From Massilia putida (GTDB lineage Bacteria; Pseudomonadota; Gammaproteobacteria; Burkholderiales; Burkholderiaceae_D): a stretch of 64,000 bases of DNA. Every line of letters begins with the position of its first letter. Position 1 is the stretch's first letter. The notes under the pieces were generated by a model. That model searched no databases and was not told where the DNA came from. It saw only the letters and a list, made by a program, of their open reading frames with translations. This document shows, in pieces, positions 38,438 to 48,631 of the stretch. The stretch is taken from assembly GCF_001941825.1 (NCBI RefSeq), contig NZ_CP019038.1:3286001-3350000 (forward strand), read 5' to 3'. A program made the position numbers and the translations under genes.

Positions 38438-41236
38438 ATGACACGCCTCCTGTCCATCCTGCCCCTGTTGCTGCTCCTCGCGGGACCGCCGGCGGCGCAT
38501 GCCCAGCCCGCAGCGGCCGCCGCCGTGCCGCAGATCCGCTACGACAAGACGCAGCTTCCCAACGGCCTGGAAGTGATCCTCGTCGAAGACCACCGCCTGC
38601 CCATCGTGGCCGTCAACATCTGGTACCACGTCGGTCCCGCCAACGAGGCGCCCGGGCTGACCGGCTTCGCCCACCTGTTCGAGCACATGATGTTCGCCGG
38701 GACGCGGCACCTGCCGCGCGGCCTCGCGGACCGCCTGCTGGAAGGCGCCGGTGCCACCGACAGCAACGGCAGCACGGACTACGACCGCACCAATTATTAC
38801 GACACGGTGCCGTCGAACCAGCTGGAACTCGCGCTGTGGGTGCACGCCGACCGCATGGGCTATCTGCTCGACGTGCTCGATCAGACCGCGCTGTCGAACC
38901 AGCAGGACGTCGTGCGCAACGAGCGGCGCCAGAGCGTCGAGAACCGCCCGTACGGCATCGTCGAGGAAGCGCTGAACCACGCGCTGTTCCCGAAGACCCA
39001 TCCGTATTACGCGGCCGTCATCGGCTCGCATGCCGACATCCAGAACGCGAAGCTGGCCGACGTGCGCGACTTTTTCAAGCGCTACTACGGCCCGAACAAC
39101 GCCAGCATCGTGATCGCCGGCGACATCGACAAGACCAAGACGCGCGCCCTCGTGGCCAAGTACTTCGGCAGCTTCAAAAAGAGCCCGCCGGTCGTCCGCC
39201 CGCAGGTAACCACGCCCGCTATCACCCGCGAGCGCCGCATCATGGTGCCGGACCGCGTCGAGCTGCCGCGCGTGTACATGGCGTGGCTCACGCCGCCCGC
39301 GTTCCAGCCGGGCGACGCCGAGCTGGAAGTGACGGCGCAGATCCTCGCCGGCGGCAAGGCGAGCCGCCTGTACAAATCGCTCGTGTACGAAGGCCAGCTC
39401 GCCCAGGAGACATCGGCCGCGCAGAATTCGAACGCGCTCACGTCGACCTTCATCGTCGACGCCACCGCGCGCCCCGGCCACGACGCGGCCGAGCTGGAAG
39501 CGGCCATCGACGCGGAACTCAAGGCGCTGCGCGACAACGGCCCGTCCGAACAGGAAGTCGAACGCGCCCGCAACACGATCGAGACGGCGATGCTGACGTC
39601 GATCGAAAAGCTGGGCGGCACGGGCCTCGCGAACCAGATCAACCAGTACAACCAGTACACGGGCGATCCCGGCTACCTGCCGAAGGACATCGCCCGCCTC
39701 ACCCGCGTCACCGCCGCCGACGTGCGCCGCGTGGCGCAGGCCTATTTGCAGCCGAACGCGCGCGTGATCGTCGTGGGCGTGCCGGGCAAGCCGGATCTCG
39801 GTCCGGACGTCCCGACGCCGCCGGCACCGAAAGCGTCCAAGACCGGGCTTGCCGCCGGCATCAACCGCGACGAACCCTGGCGCCGCGCGCCGCCGAAACC
39901 GGGACCGGCACCGCGCTTCGCGCTGCCGCAGGGCGAATCGTTCAAGCTGCCGAACGGCCTCACCGTCATCTTCCATCCGAATCCCGCGCTGCCGCTCGTG
40001 GCCGCGGAACTGGTCGTGAAAAGCGGTTCCGACGCCAACCCGTCCGACCAGCCGGGCCTCGCCGGCTTCACGGCGCAGATGCTGGAAGAAGGCACGGCCA
40101 CACGCAGCGCGCCGCGCATCGCCGACGAGATCGCGCAACTGGGCGCCTTCCTCGGCAGCGCCGCGTCGAACGACGCGTCGACGGTATCGCTGCTGGCGTT
40201 GCGCGCCACGTTCCCGCAGGCGCTGGACGTGCTGGCCGATGTCGTGCTGCACCCGGCCTTCCCGACCGCCGAAGTCGAGCGCCAGCGCGCCGCGCGCCTG
40301 GGCGAATTGACGCAGCAGCGCGACGACCCGGCGCTGGTCGCCGCCGTTGCCGCGGCCGGTGCGCTGTACGGACCGAACCACCCCTACGGCTACGGCCAGC
40401 TGGGCACGGAACAGGCGATCCGCGCGACGACGCGCGAAGACGTCGTGCGCTTCTGGCGCCGCCACTACCTGCCCGGCAATGCGGCCCTCGTCGTCTCCGG
40501 CGACATCACGGCCGACGAGCTGCGTGCGCTGGTCACCGCACGCTTCGGCGGCTGGGAACGCGCCGACGCGGCCGTGTCGGCGGTCGGCGATCCGTCCGGC
40601 ACCAAGGCGCGCCTCATCGTCGTCGACAAGCCGGGCGCACCGCAGACGGCGCTGCGCGTGACGACCATCGCGGCCGCGCGCAAGACGCCGGACTACCCGG
40701 CCATGCAAGTCATGAACGCGGCGCTGGGCGGCCTGTTCTCGAGCCGCATCAACCTCAACCTGCGCGAAGAAAAAGGCTACAGCTATGGCGTGTTCTCGGC
40801 ATTCCGCTACGACCGCACGCCGGGCCCGTTCACCATCGCGGGCAGCGTGCGCACGGACGTCACGGGGCCGTCGGTGGCCGAGATCTTCAAGGAGGTGAAC
40901 GGCATGCGTGCCAAGCCGCTGCCGACCGCCGAACTCGCGGGCGCGCGCGACTCGCAGGTGTATTCGCTGCCGGGCCAGTTCGAAACCAATAGCGGCATCG
41001 GCGCCAGCCTGGCCGAGACCTATGTGTTCGACCTGCCGGCCGACTACTGGCGCACCCTGCCCGACCGCTTTCGGGCCGTGACGGCGGCGCAGGTGCAGGC
41101 GGCGGCGCAAACTTGGTTGAAGCCCGAGCGGCTGAAAGTCATCGCCGTGGGCGACCGGGCGGCGATCGTGCCGCAGTTGCAGAAGCTTGGGCTGGGGGAG
41201 CCCGAGATGCGCGACGCTGACGGACAGCTACCGTAA
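38438..41236 (+). CDS. M16 family zinc metallopeptidase (two-domain)
   Basis: 932 residues with a signal peptide (LLSILPLLLLLAGPPAAHA). The first M16 domain has the inverted zinc motif HLFEH (79-83) with the downstream Glu in the VEEALNH region. The second half (from about 500) has the same fold but without HxxEH (GLAGFTAQMLEEG), the usual inactive partner domain. Periplasmic peptidase of the PqqL type, cleaving short peptides. Preceded by a GGAG-like site 10 bp after the phosphoesterase stop, so possibly co-transcribed. Confidence 0.92.
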   Translation: MTRLLSILPLLLLLAGPPAAHAQPAAAAAVPQIRYDKTQLPNGLEVILVEDHRLPIVAVNIWYHVGPANEAPGLTGFAHLFEHMMFAGTRHLPRGLADRLLEGAGATDSNGSTDYDRTNYYDTVPSNQLELALWVHADRMGYLLDVLDQTALSNQQDVVRNERRQSVENRPYGIVEEALNHALFPKTHPYYAAVIGSHADIQNAKLADVRDFFKRYYGPNNASIVIAGDIDKTKTRALVAKYFGSFKKSPPVVRPQVTTPAITRERRIMVPDRVELPRVYMAWLTPPAFQPGDAELEVTAQILAGGKASRLYKSLVYEGQLAQETSAAQNSNALTSTFIVDATARPGHDAAELEAAIDAELKALRDNGPSEQEVERARNTIETAMLTSIEKLGGTGLANQINQYNQYTGDPGYLPKDIARLTRVTAADVRRVAQAYLQPNARVIVVGVPGKPDLGPDVPTPPAPKASKTGLAAGINRDEPWRRAPPKPGPAPRFALPQGESFKLPNGLTVIFHPNPALPLVAAELVVKSGSDANPSDQPGLAGFTAQMLEEGTATRSAPRIADEIAQLGAFLGSAASNDASTVSLLALRATFPQALDVLADVVLHPAFPTAEVERQRAARLGELTQQRDDPALVAAVAAAGALYGPNHPYGYGQLGTEQAIRATTREDVVRFWRRHYLPGNAALVVSGDITADELRALVTARFGGWERADAAVSAVGDPSGTKARLIVVDKPGAPQTALRVTTIAAARKTPDYPAMQVMNAALGGLFSSRINLNLREEKGYSYGVFSAFRYDRTPGPFTIAGSVRTDVTGPSVAEIFKEVNGMRAKPLPTAELAGARDSQVYSLPGQFETNSGIGASLAETYVFDLPADYWRTLPDRFRAVTAAQVQAAAQTWLKPERLKVIAVGDRAAIVPQLQKLGLGEPEMRDADGQLP

Positions 41237-41463
41237 GGTGGACCGCGGCACCGCACGGTTTGTGTTCCGCAAGCGTGCACGCCGTCCACGGGTTCGACGC
41301 CGGCAGGCGTCGCGACGAACACGCAACGCTGCCGCCGGTTGAACGCGTGGGCGGTGCTCGCGCCGACGTTGCGCGGCATGCACGGTCGAGCCGCACCTGC
41401 CCGCAACGCATCGTTGCGCCACATGTGCATACGATAGCCCTTGCGCCCGCCACCCCTATGCGT

Positions 41464-41493
41464 TTAACATGTGAACAGTTCTTCACACGTTAA
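41464..41493. promoter_or_regulatory. ArsR/CzrA-type operator overlapping the repressor's start region
   Basis: Imperfect 30-bp palindrome TTAACATGTGAA-N6-TTCACACGTTAA (12 matching pairs, one mismatch inside the arms). TGAA-N6-TTCA is the core of zinc/cobalt-sensing ArsR operators. It ends two bases before the ATG of the ArsR gene, so bound repressor would block both transcription and the ribosome site. Autoregulation of the repressor-exporter operon is inferred. Confidence 0.8.
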
Positions 41494-41495
41494 GC

Positions 41496-41804
41496 ATGAG
41501 CATCCCCCCCGACATCGACAACGCGGTCGACGAGCTCGCCGACCTGTTCCACCTGCTGGGCGACCCCACGCGCCTGCGGATCGTGCTCGCCTGCCTCGCG
41601 CAGCCGACCGCCGTGGGCGACATCGCCGCCGCGTTGAACCTGTCCAGTTCGCTGGTCAGCCACCACCTGCGCCTGCTGCGCGCGGCCCGCATCGTCAAGG
41701 CCGAGCGCCAGGGCAAGCAGGTGTTCTATGCGGCCGCCGATGCCCACATCAGCGGCCTGCTCTCTGACATGTTCGAACACATCGCCGAACCCATCGTCGA
41801 ATAA
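41496..41804 (+). CDS. ArsR/SmtB-family metal-responsive repressor
   Basis: 102 residues: winged helix-turn-helix DPTRLRIVLACLAQPTAVGDIAAALNLSSSLVSHHLRLLRAARIV. The C-terminal DAHISGLLSDMFEHIAEP has the D-x-H…E/H spacing of alpha5 zinc/cobalt sensors (CzrA/NmtR type). It should leave its operator when zinc or a similar metal binds, releasing the CDF exporter gene that follows 16 bp later. Confidence 0.9.
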   Translation: MSIPPDIDNAVDELADLFHLLGDPTRLRIVLACLAQPTAVGDIAAALNLSSSLVSHHLRLLRAARIVKAERQGKQVFYAAADAHISGLLSDMFEHIAEPIVE

Positions 41805-41820
41805 ACTACGGACTGGACGC

Positions 41821-42840
41821 ATGAGTCAACATCATTCCCACGGCCATGGACATGGCCATCATCACCACCATCCCGCGCCGGGCGACAACGGCCGCGCGTT
41901 CGGCCTCGCGATCGCCCTGAACACGGCCTTCGTCGCCATCGAATTCGTCTACGGTTTCATCGCCAACTCGACGGCGCTGATGGCCGACGCCGGCCACAAC
42001 CTGTCCGACGTGCTTGGGCTGGGCCTCGCCTGGGGCGCCGCGCTGCTCACGAAAAGCGCGCCGACGCGCCGCTTCACATACGGCCTGCGCGGCACGTCGA
42101 TCCTGGCGGCCCTCGCCAACGCCCTGCTGCTGATGGTCGCGTGCGGCGCCATCGCGTGGGAAGCCGTGCACCGCGTCGCCCATCCGGAACCGGTGGCCGG
42201 CACGACGGTCTCCATCGTCGCGCTTGTCGGCGTGCTGATCAACGGCTTCTCGGCCTGGTTGTTCGTGGCTGGCAGCAAGGACGACATCAATGTGCGCGGC
42301 GCCTGCCAGCACATGGCGGCCGATGCCGTGCTGTCGCTGGGCGTCGTCATCGCCGGCGTCGTGATCATGTACACGGGCTGGACCTGGCTCGACCCGGCCG
42401 TCAGCCTCGTGCTGGTCGTCGTGATCGTGGTGGGCACGTGGTCGTTGCTGCGGGAATCGATCCAGATGGTGCTGGCGGGCGTGCCGGACAGCGTCGACGC
42501 GACGAGCGTGACGGCCTTCCTGGCCGCGCAGCCGGGCGTGACCGAGGTGCACGACGTGCACATCTGGGCGATGAGCACGACGGAGACGGCCCTCACGGCC
42601 CACCTCGTCATGCCGGCCGGCTATCCGGGCGATGCCGCCATCGACGACCTCGTCGGCCACCTGCGCGAGGATTTCGCCATCCACCATTGCACGCTGCAGG
42701 TGGAACAAGGGACAACCAACCACAGCAGTTGCTGCCTGCAGGACGGCATGACGGCGCATGCGCACGACGATCATGACCACGATCATGACCATGATCACGA
42801 CCACGATCATGATCACGGCGCCCATTCACATGCGCACTGA
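41821..42840 (+). CDS. Cation diffusion facilitator, zinc-type exporter with His-rich tails
   Basis: 339 residues from the ATG at 41821. The N-terminus is a HisGly-rich leader (HHSHGHGHGHHHHH). Six membrane segments follow, with the zinc-site motif ALMADAGHNLSDV in TM2 and CQHMAADAVLSLG in TM5, and then a cytoplasmic ferredoxin-like domain (VTEVHDVHIWAMS). The C-terminal tail is a run of alternating His-Asp built from tandem CATGAC-type hexamers (about 42770-42820). It exports Zn2+ or Co2+ by proton exchange (CzcD/ZitB group). The short repeat tract may vary in length between strains. Confidence 0.93.
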   Translation: MSQHHSHGHGHGHHHHHPAPGDNGRAFGLAIALNTAFVAIEFVYGFIANSTALMADAGHNLSDVLGLGLAWGAALLTKSAPTRRFTYGLRGTSILAALANALLLMVACGAIAWEAVHRVAHPEPVAGTTVSIVALVGVLINGFSAWLFVAGSKDDINVRGACQHMAADAVLSLGVVIAGVVIMYTGWTWLDPAVSLVLVVVIVVGTWSLLRESIQMVLAGVPDSVDATSVTAFLAAQPGVTEVHDVHIWAMSTTETALTAHLVMPAGYPGDAAIDDLVGHLREDFAIHHCTLQVEQGTTNHSSCCLQDGMTAHAHDDHDHDHDHDHDHDHDHGAHSHAH

Positions 42841-42852
42841 CACCGCACCGTA

Positions 42853-42885
42853 AAAAAAAGCCCCGCAGACATCGCGGGGCTTTTT

Positions 42886-42887
<2 letters not shown>
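42853..42887. terminator. Bidirectional terminator between CDF exporter and cysK
   Basis: Arms AAAAAAAGCCCCGC (42853-42866) and GCGGGGCTTTTTTT (42874-42887) with a 7-base loop. It serves both convergent genes; its right T-run reaches into the cysK stop codon. Confidence 0.93.
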
Positions 42888-43818
<931 letters not shown>

Positions 43819-43842
43819 GCATACCTCCCGGTTGAATTAGAT

Positions 43843-44349
43843 TTACTTCACCTTCAACAGTTCAACATCGAAGATCAGATCGGAATCCGGCGGGATCGAG
43901 CCGCCGCCGGCGCCGCGTTTGCCGTAGGCGAGTTCGCTCGGGATGATCAGGGTGCGCTTGCCGCCCACCTTCATGCCTTGCACGCCCTGCTCCCAGCCCT
44001 TGATGACCTGGCGCGCGCCGAGCTGGAACTCGAGCGGTTCGCGGCCCGCGTCCAGCGACGAATCGAATTTGCGGCCGTGCTGCTTGGCGGCCAGCGGCTT
44101 GTAGAACCAGCCCGTGTAATTGACCACGACGGTGCTGCCGACGGTGGCTTCCGCGCCCTTGCCGATCACATGATCGATGACCTGCACCTGCGGGCCCTGC
44201 TGGGCCGGCTGCGCCTGGGCGTCGGCGGGGTTGACGGGATTGTTCGGGTTGGCAGGATTGGCCGCGTTGGCGGTGGCCTGGGATGCGTCCTGCGCGTTGG
44301 CGGCGACAGCCGCAAGCAGCAGGCTTGCTAAGGCGATACGACGAATCAT
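43843..44349 (-). CDS. FKBP-type peptidyl-prolyl isomerase, exported
   Basis: 168 residues from the ATG at 44349. Signal peptide (IALASLLLAAVAANA), an Asn-Pro-Ala-rich spacer of short repeats (22-45), then one FKBP domain: VVVNYTGWFY, KFDSSLDAGREPLEFQLGARQVIKGWEQGVQGM, IPSELAYGKRGAGG and LIFDVELLKV. Catalyses proline isomerisation, probably in the periplasm. Confidence 0.92.
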   Translation of the reverse strand: MIRRIALASLLLAAVAANAQDASQATANAANPANPNNPVNPADAQAQPAQQGPQVQVIDHVIGKGAEATVGSTVVVNYTGWFYKPLAAKQHGRKFDSSLDAGREPLEFQLGARQVIKGWEQGVQGMKVGGKRTLIIPSELAYGKRGAGGGSIPPDSDLIFDVELLKVK

Positions 44350-44376
44350 GGAGCCTCTTTCACGAATCAGTAAAAA

Positions 44377-44497
44377 GGGCACTTCGAAAAACCGTCGCGA
44401 GCGGCGGCAATGCTGTTCGAGAAGCGGGGCTGTACGAACAGTACAGCGAGCATCGCAGGACAGCAGTGCAACGCGCAGCAGGTTTTGCGACGTGCCC
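44377..44497. repeat. 121-bp element with 17-bp terminal inverted repeats, copy 1
   Basis: Begins GGGCACTTCGAAAAACC and ends GGTTTTGCGACGTGCCC; the ends are inverted repeats with two mismatches. Read on the other strand it shares the blocks CCTGCTGCGCGTTGCACTG and TGCGATGCTCGC, and the ends, with a 72-bp element at 51269-51340, but has about 49 extra bases. It looks like a MITE- or REP-like dispersed element. Confidence 0.8.
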
Positions 44498-44505
44498 GAC
44501 TGATT

Positions 44506-45381
44506 CTATGATAACAAGGCCTCCTCCGGTTGCACAGCGTCGACGGATTCGGTTACATGTACGGGCGCCGGCACGGCATTGGCCGCGTCCGCCAGCTTGC
44601 GCAGCAGATGGCCGGCCGCGACCATGCCGAACGTCGCGGTGACGACCATGCTCGAGCCGAAGCCGGCGCAGTTCAGGCCCGTGATGCTGCCCGCATCGAC
44701 GTCGCAGGCGTCGCCCGCTTCCGGGTAGCGCAGCGGTTCCATCGAGAACACGGCGTCGATGTGGTACTTGTTCTTTTCGCCGCGCGCGAAGCCGTAGCGG
44801 GCGCGCAGGATCTTGCGCACTTTTTTCAGCAGCGGTTCCTGCTCGGTGCGGGCGAGGTCGCGCACCTCGATCTTCGTCGGATCGAGCTGGCCGCCGGCGC
44901 CGCCGATGACGATCAAGGGAATCGCATGCGCGCTGCAGTACGCGATCAGCGCGGCCTTGGCCTTGACGCTGTCGATGGCGTCGACGACGTAGTCGAAACG
45001 ACCGGTTCCGATCATGTGCGGGATGTTGTCCGGATCGATGAAGTCTTCGACGAGCTCGACTTCGCAGTACGGATTGATGAGCGCGATGCGCTGTTTCAGC
45101 GCCTCGATCTTGGGCATGCCGATCGTGGTCGACAGGGCCTGGATCTGCCGGTTGATATTCGATTCGGCCACGTTGTCGAGGTCGATGAGCGTGATGCGGC
45201 CGACGGCGCTGCGCGCCAGCGCTTCGACAATCCAGGAGCCGACGCCGCCCACGCCGACCACGCAAACGTGCGCCGCACGGAAGCGTTCCAGTGCACGCTC
45301 GCCGTAGAGGCGGGCAATGCCGCCGAAGCGGCGGCCGAAGTCGACGTCATCGAGGAGAGAGGTGGAAAGCGTAGTCATCAT
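44506..45381 (-). CDS. tcdA: tRNA threonylcarbamoyladenosine dehydratase (CsdL/TcdA)
   Basis: 291 residues, E1-like ThiF/MoeB fold: nucleotide motif VVGVGGVGSW (43-48), ESNINRQIQAL with the ATP-contacting Arg, DYVVDAIDSVKAKAAL. It cyclises t6A37 in tRNAs to ct6A using ATP. A run of nearby ATG codons leaves the exact start open by one residue. Confidence 0.93.
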   Translation of the reverse strand: MMTTLSTSLLDDVDFGRRFGGIARLYGERALERFRAAHVCVVGVGGVGSWIVEALARSAVGRITLIDLDNVAESNINRQIQALSTTIGMPKIEALKQRIALINPYCEVELVEDFIDPDNIPHMIGTGRFDYVVDAIDSVKAKAALIAYCSAHAIPLIVIGGAGGQLDPTKIEVRDLARTEQEPLLKKVRKILRARYGFARGEKNKYHIDAVFSMEPLRYPEAGDACDVDAGSITGLNCAGFGSSMVVTATFGMVAAGHLLRKLADAANAVPAPVHVTESVDAVQPEEALLS

Positions 45382-45460
45382 CCGCCCATTTTACCGGACG
45401 GCGCGGCGCTCCTTGCACTAAAATAACTTTCAGTCAATCAAAAATTTAGCCGCATTCTGC

Positions 45461-46684
45461 GTGTCCACAACAGCGATCATGAACAACATTCTTCCCGACC
45501 CCGCGCCCGATTTCGACCAGCCCGTCGCCGTCCTCAAGCATTGCCACGGACGCATCCGCAAGCAACTTGCCACGCTGGAAAAACTGCTCGCCCACCTGCC
45601 GGAACACGGTGCCGACGAGCAGGCGCGCCAGGCCGCCACGGCCGTGCTGAGATACTTCGACAAGGCGGCGCACCTGCACCACGAGGACGAAGAGCAGGAC
45701 CTGCTGCCGATGCTGCTGGCCGTCGCCAAGGGCGACGATGCGGCCACGCTGCAGGCGCTGGCGCCCGTGATCCTGCAGGAACACAAGGACATGGATGCGA
45801 TGTGGCAAGACCTGCACGAGCAGCTGACGGGCATCGCGGACGGCAGCGGCACGCAGTTGTCGGCATCCATCGTCCGCCGCTTCGTGCAGAGCTACCAGGG
45901 CCATATGGAACGCGAGGAAGGCATCGTGGCGCCGATGGCCCTGCGCCTGTTCGGACCGGACCAGATGGCGCGCCTCGGTGCTGCCATGCGCCGCCGCCGC
46001 GGCCTGGACGCACCGGCGGCGTGCGCCGAATCGGCGCCGGCCATCGGCGAACGCGTGGCCGACCTGCGCAAGGATTACGGCCAGGCCCGCCTGGACGAAA
46101 GCGACGTGGCGGACGACCCGATCGTCCAGTTCACGCGCTGGTTCGAGGAAGCGCTCAAGGCCGAGGTGAACGAGCCGAACGCGATGAGCCTGGCCACCGT
46201 GGGTCCCGACGGGCGGCCGACGTCGCGCATCGTGCTGGTCAAGCAGTTCGACGAGCGCGGGTTCACCTGGTACACGAATTATGCGAGCCAAAAAGGCAAG
46301 CAACTGGAAAGCAAGCCTTTTGCAGCTCTGCTATTCTTCTGGAGTGAACTTGAACGGCAAGTGCGAATCGAAGGCAGAGTTGAGCGCACGAGTGCCGACG
46401 AAAGCGATAAGTATTTCAACAGCCGGCCCTTGAAGAGCCGGCTGTCGGCGATCGCGTCCGAGCAAAGCGAACCGATCGCGAATCGTGCCGCCCTCGAACA
46501 ACATTACGAGGAAGTGGCGCGTCAATATGGCGAAGCACCGCCACGGCCACAGCATTGGGGCGGTTTTCGCCTGGTGCCGGAACGGATCGAGTTCTGGCAG
46601 GGGCGGCGTTCACGCTTCCACGACCGCATCGTCTACACGCGGCAGGAAGACTGGCATTGGACGCGGCAACGTTTGCAACCCTGA
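45461..46684 (+). CDS. pdxH: Hemerythrin-like domain fused to pyridoxamine 5'-phosphate oxidase
   Basis: 407 residues, about twice the usual PdxH size. Residues 18-180 are a hemerythrin-like diiron bundle with H27, H71, H73/H74, E78, H108 and H148/E152. A 16-residue Ala-rich linker leads into a complete PdxH from about V199: [48 protein letters not shown] and the final [18 protein letters not shown]. PdxH oxidises PNP and PMP to PLP with FMN and O2. A GTG at 46055 (V199) could give a separate PdxH. Either a real fusion that couples O2/iron binding to an O2-using oxidase, or two genes joined by loss of a stop. Confidence 0.85.
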   Translation: MSTTAIMNNILPDPAPDFDQPVAVLKHCHGRIRKQLATLEKLLAHLPEHGADEQARQAATAVLRYFDKAAHLHHEDEEQDLLPMLLAVAKGDDAATLQALAPVILQEHKDMDAMWQDLHEQLTGIADGSGTQLSASIVRRFVQSYQGHMEREEGIVAPMALRLFGPDQMARLGAAMRRRRGLDAPAACAESAPAIGERVADLRKDYGQARLDESDVADDPIVQFTRWFEEALKAEVNEPNAMSLATVGPDGRPTSRIVLVKQFDERGFTWYTNYASQKGKQLESKPFAALLFFWSELERQVRIEGRVERTSADESDKYFNSRPLKSRLSAIASEQSEPIANRAALEQHYEEVARQYGEAPPRPQHWGGFRLVPERIEFWQGRRSRFHDRIVYTRQEDWHWTRQRLQP

Positions 46685-46721
46685 GCCGGCGCGTCCGGTT
46701 CAGGACTAGCCGGAGATACGC

Positions 46722-47939
46722 GTGTTCGACCAGATGAAGCTTTCCGCCTGGACTTCAGGCATTCGCAGCAAATTCAACCTGCCCCTGCGCGTGGAATTGT
46801 GGAACGGCGCGCAGGTCGACCTGTCGTCCGACCACCAGCCGCGCGTGAAAATCCGCGTTCCCAACCCGGGCGGGCTGCGCTACCTCCTCGCTCCGTCGCT
46901 GGGCAACCTGGGAGAGGCCTATGTCGAAGGCGCGCTCGAGATCGAAGGGCGCGCGGCCGACATGATCCAGGTGGGTTCAGCCCTCGCGGAAACCACGGGC
47001 AAGCCGGCGCGCACCAGCCGCGTCGCCAACGCCGCGTTGCGCCTCGTCTCGCCGCACACGCGCGAAAAGGATGCCGAGGCCATCCGCTACCACTACGACG
47101 TCTCCAACGAGTTCTACAGCCTGTTCCTCGACCCGGCCATGGTGTATTCCTGTGCCTATTTCGAGAACGGCGACGAAGATCTCGCCACGGCCCAGCAAAA
47201 GAAGATCGACCACATCCTCACCAAGATCGGCGTGCAGCCGGGCCAGACGCTGCTCGACATCGGTTGCGGCTGGGGTGCCCTGGTCATGCGCGCCGCCAGC
47301 AAATTCGGCGCGCGCTGCGTGGGCGTCACGCTGTCGCAGCGCCAGTACGAGCTGGCGCGCGAGCGCGTGGCCCAGGCCGGGTTGCAGGACCGTGTCGAGA
47401 TCCGCTTGCAGGACTATCGCGACGTCGGCGGCAGTTTTGAGCGCATCACGAGCGTCGGCATGTTCGAACACGTGGGCGTGGACAACCTGCCGGAATACTT
47501 CAGCCGCATCAACAAACTGCTGGCGCCGGGCGGGGTCGTCATGAACCACGGCATCACCACGACCGACGTCGAGCAGCGCAACAGCCCGTACGGCGGCGGC
47601 GAATTCATCGACAAATACGTGTTCCCGCACGGCGAACTGGCGCACCTGTCGACCGTCATCCGCACCATGCAGGAAGGCGGCCTCGAAGTGCGCGACGTGG
47701 AAAACCTGCGCCGCCACTACGCCCGCACGTGCGCGCTGTGGACGGAGAATTTCGAGAACAACGCCGAACGCATCCGGGCGACGTGCGACCCGAAGACCTT
47801 CCGCATCTGGCACGTCTACCTGGCCGGCTGCGCGTACGGCTTCGCGCATGACTGGATCAGCCTGTATCAGATCGTGTGCGGCAAGGCAGGCGGGGAACCG
47901 GCGCAGATTCCGTGGTCGCGGCGGTATATGTACCCATGA
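46722..47939 (+). CDS. cfa: Cyclopropane-fatty-acyl-phospholipid synthase family protein
   Basis: 405 residues from a GTG at 46722, supported by GGAGA at 46712; an ATG at 46734 is the alternative. Class I methyltransferase: YHYDVSNEFYSLFLDPAMVYSCAYF, motif I LLDIGCGWGAL, ITSVGMFEHVGVDNLPEYF. It transfers a methylene from SAM to unsaturated acyl chains in membrane phospholipids. Confidence 0.91.
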   Translation: MFDQMKLSAWTSGIRSKFNLPLRVELWNGAQVDLSSDHQPRVKIRVPNPGGLRYLLAPSLGNLGEAYVEGALEIEGRAADMIQVGSALAETTGKPARTSRVANAALRLVSPHTREKDAEAIRYHYDVSNEFYSLFLDPAMVYSCAYFENGDEDLATAQQKKIDHILTKIGVQPGQTLLDIGCGWGALVMRAASKFGARCVGVTLSQRQYELARERVAQAGLQDRVEIRLQDYRDVGGSFERITSVGMFEHVGVDNLPEYFSRINKLLAPGGVVMNHGITTTDVEQRNSPYGGGEFIDKYVFPHGELAHLSTVIRTMQEGGLEVRDVENLRRHYARTCALWTENFENNAERIRATCDPKTFRIWHVYLAGCAYGFAHDWISLYQIVCGKAGGEPAQIPWSRRYMYP

Positions 47940-47949
47940 CCGGTGGGCC

Positions 47950-47964
47950 GTGGGCACGGGGTGC
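47950..47964. repeat. Short intergenic repeat, inverse copy of 23039
   Basis: GTGGGCACGGGGTGC is the exact reverse complement of 23039-23053. It lies between the convergent cfa and msrA genes. Confidence 0.55.
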
Positions 47965-47970
47965 GGCGAA

Positions 47971-48510
47971 TTACTTGACGCGCTCCGTGAACATCTTGCG
48001 GAACTTGGCGACCTTGGGCGCCACGACGAACGCGCAATAGCCCTGCAGCGGATGCTGGGCGAAATAATTCTGGTGATAGTCCTCGGCCTTGTACCACTGC
48101 TCGGCCGGCAGCACCTGCGTGACGATCGGCGCGTCCCATACGCCGGCCATCTCGGCCATCACCTTGCGCGCCGTCGCTTCCTGCTCCGGCGACGTGTAGA
48201 AGATCACCGAGCGGTATTGCGTGCCGACGTCGTTCCCCTGGCGGTTGAGCGTCGTCGGGTCGTGGATGGTGAAAAAGATTTCCAGGATGTCGCGATAGCT
48301 GATCACGTCCGGATCGAACTCCAGCTTCACCACTTCGGCATGGCCCGTCGTGCCGGCGCACACCTGCTCGTACGTCGGCGCGGGGGTCTCGCCGCCCATA
48401 TAACCCGATTCCACGCGCAGGATGCCGCGCGCTTCGAGATAAACCGCTTCCAGGCACCAGAAACACCCGCCGCCCAGGATGGCCACTTCGGTTGCGGATT
48501 GCTGGCTCAT
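47971..48510 (-). CDS. msrA: Peptide-methionine (S)-S-oxide reductase
   Basis: 179 residues with the catalytic GGCFWC motif (C16 nucleophile, C19) near the N-terminus, GYMGGETPAPTYEQVCAGTTGHAEVV, and a C-terminal QGYCAF. It repairs S-epimers of methionine sulfoxide using thioredoxin. No MsrB is fused or adjacent. Confidence 0.95.
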   Translation of the reverse strand: MSQQSATEVAILGGGCFWCLEAVYLEARGILRVESGYMGGETPAPTYEQVCAGTTGHAEVVKLEFDPDVISYRDILEIFFTIHDPTTLNRQGNDVGTQYRSVIFYTSPEQEATARKVMAEMAGVWDAPIVTQVLPAEQWYKAEDYHQNYFAQHPLQGYCAFVVAPKVAKFRKMFTERVK

Positions 48511-48631
48511 ACTGACTCCTCGAGGGATAAATAGTTTTCCATGGCTTCACTGTAACCGAAAGTGCACTGTTGTGCAGGATCAACGAGCAGCCGGCCAGAG
48601 GGAGATAAGCCATTGGTGGCATAATGCGCGG

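Noticed and set aside
37019..41110. A 1363-codon open frame on the minus strand
   Set aside because: It lies opposite pncC, the phosphoesterase and the M16 peptidase, all with clear motifs. The reverse frame is His/Arg/Ala-rich without domains and is a by-product of high GC.
42770..42820. Tandem CATGAC-like hexamers considered as a CRISPR or satellite
   Set aside because: They are in frame and encode the His-Asp tail of the CDF exporter; no spacers.
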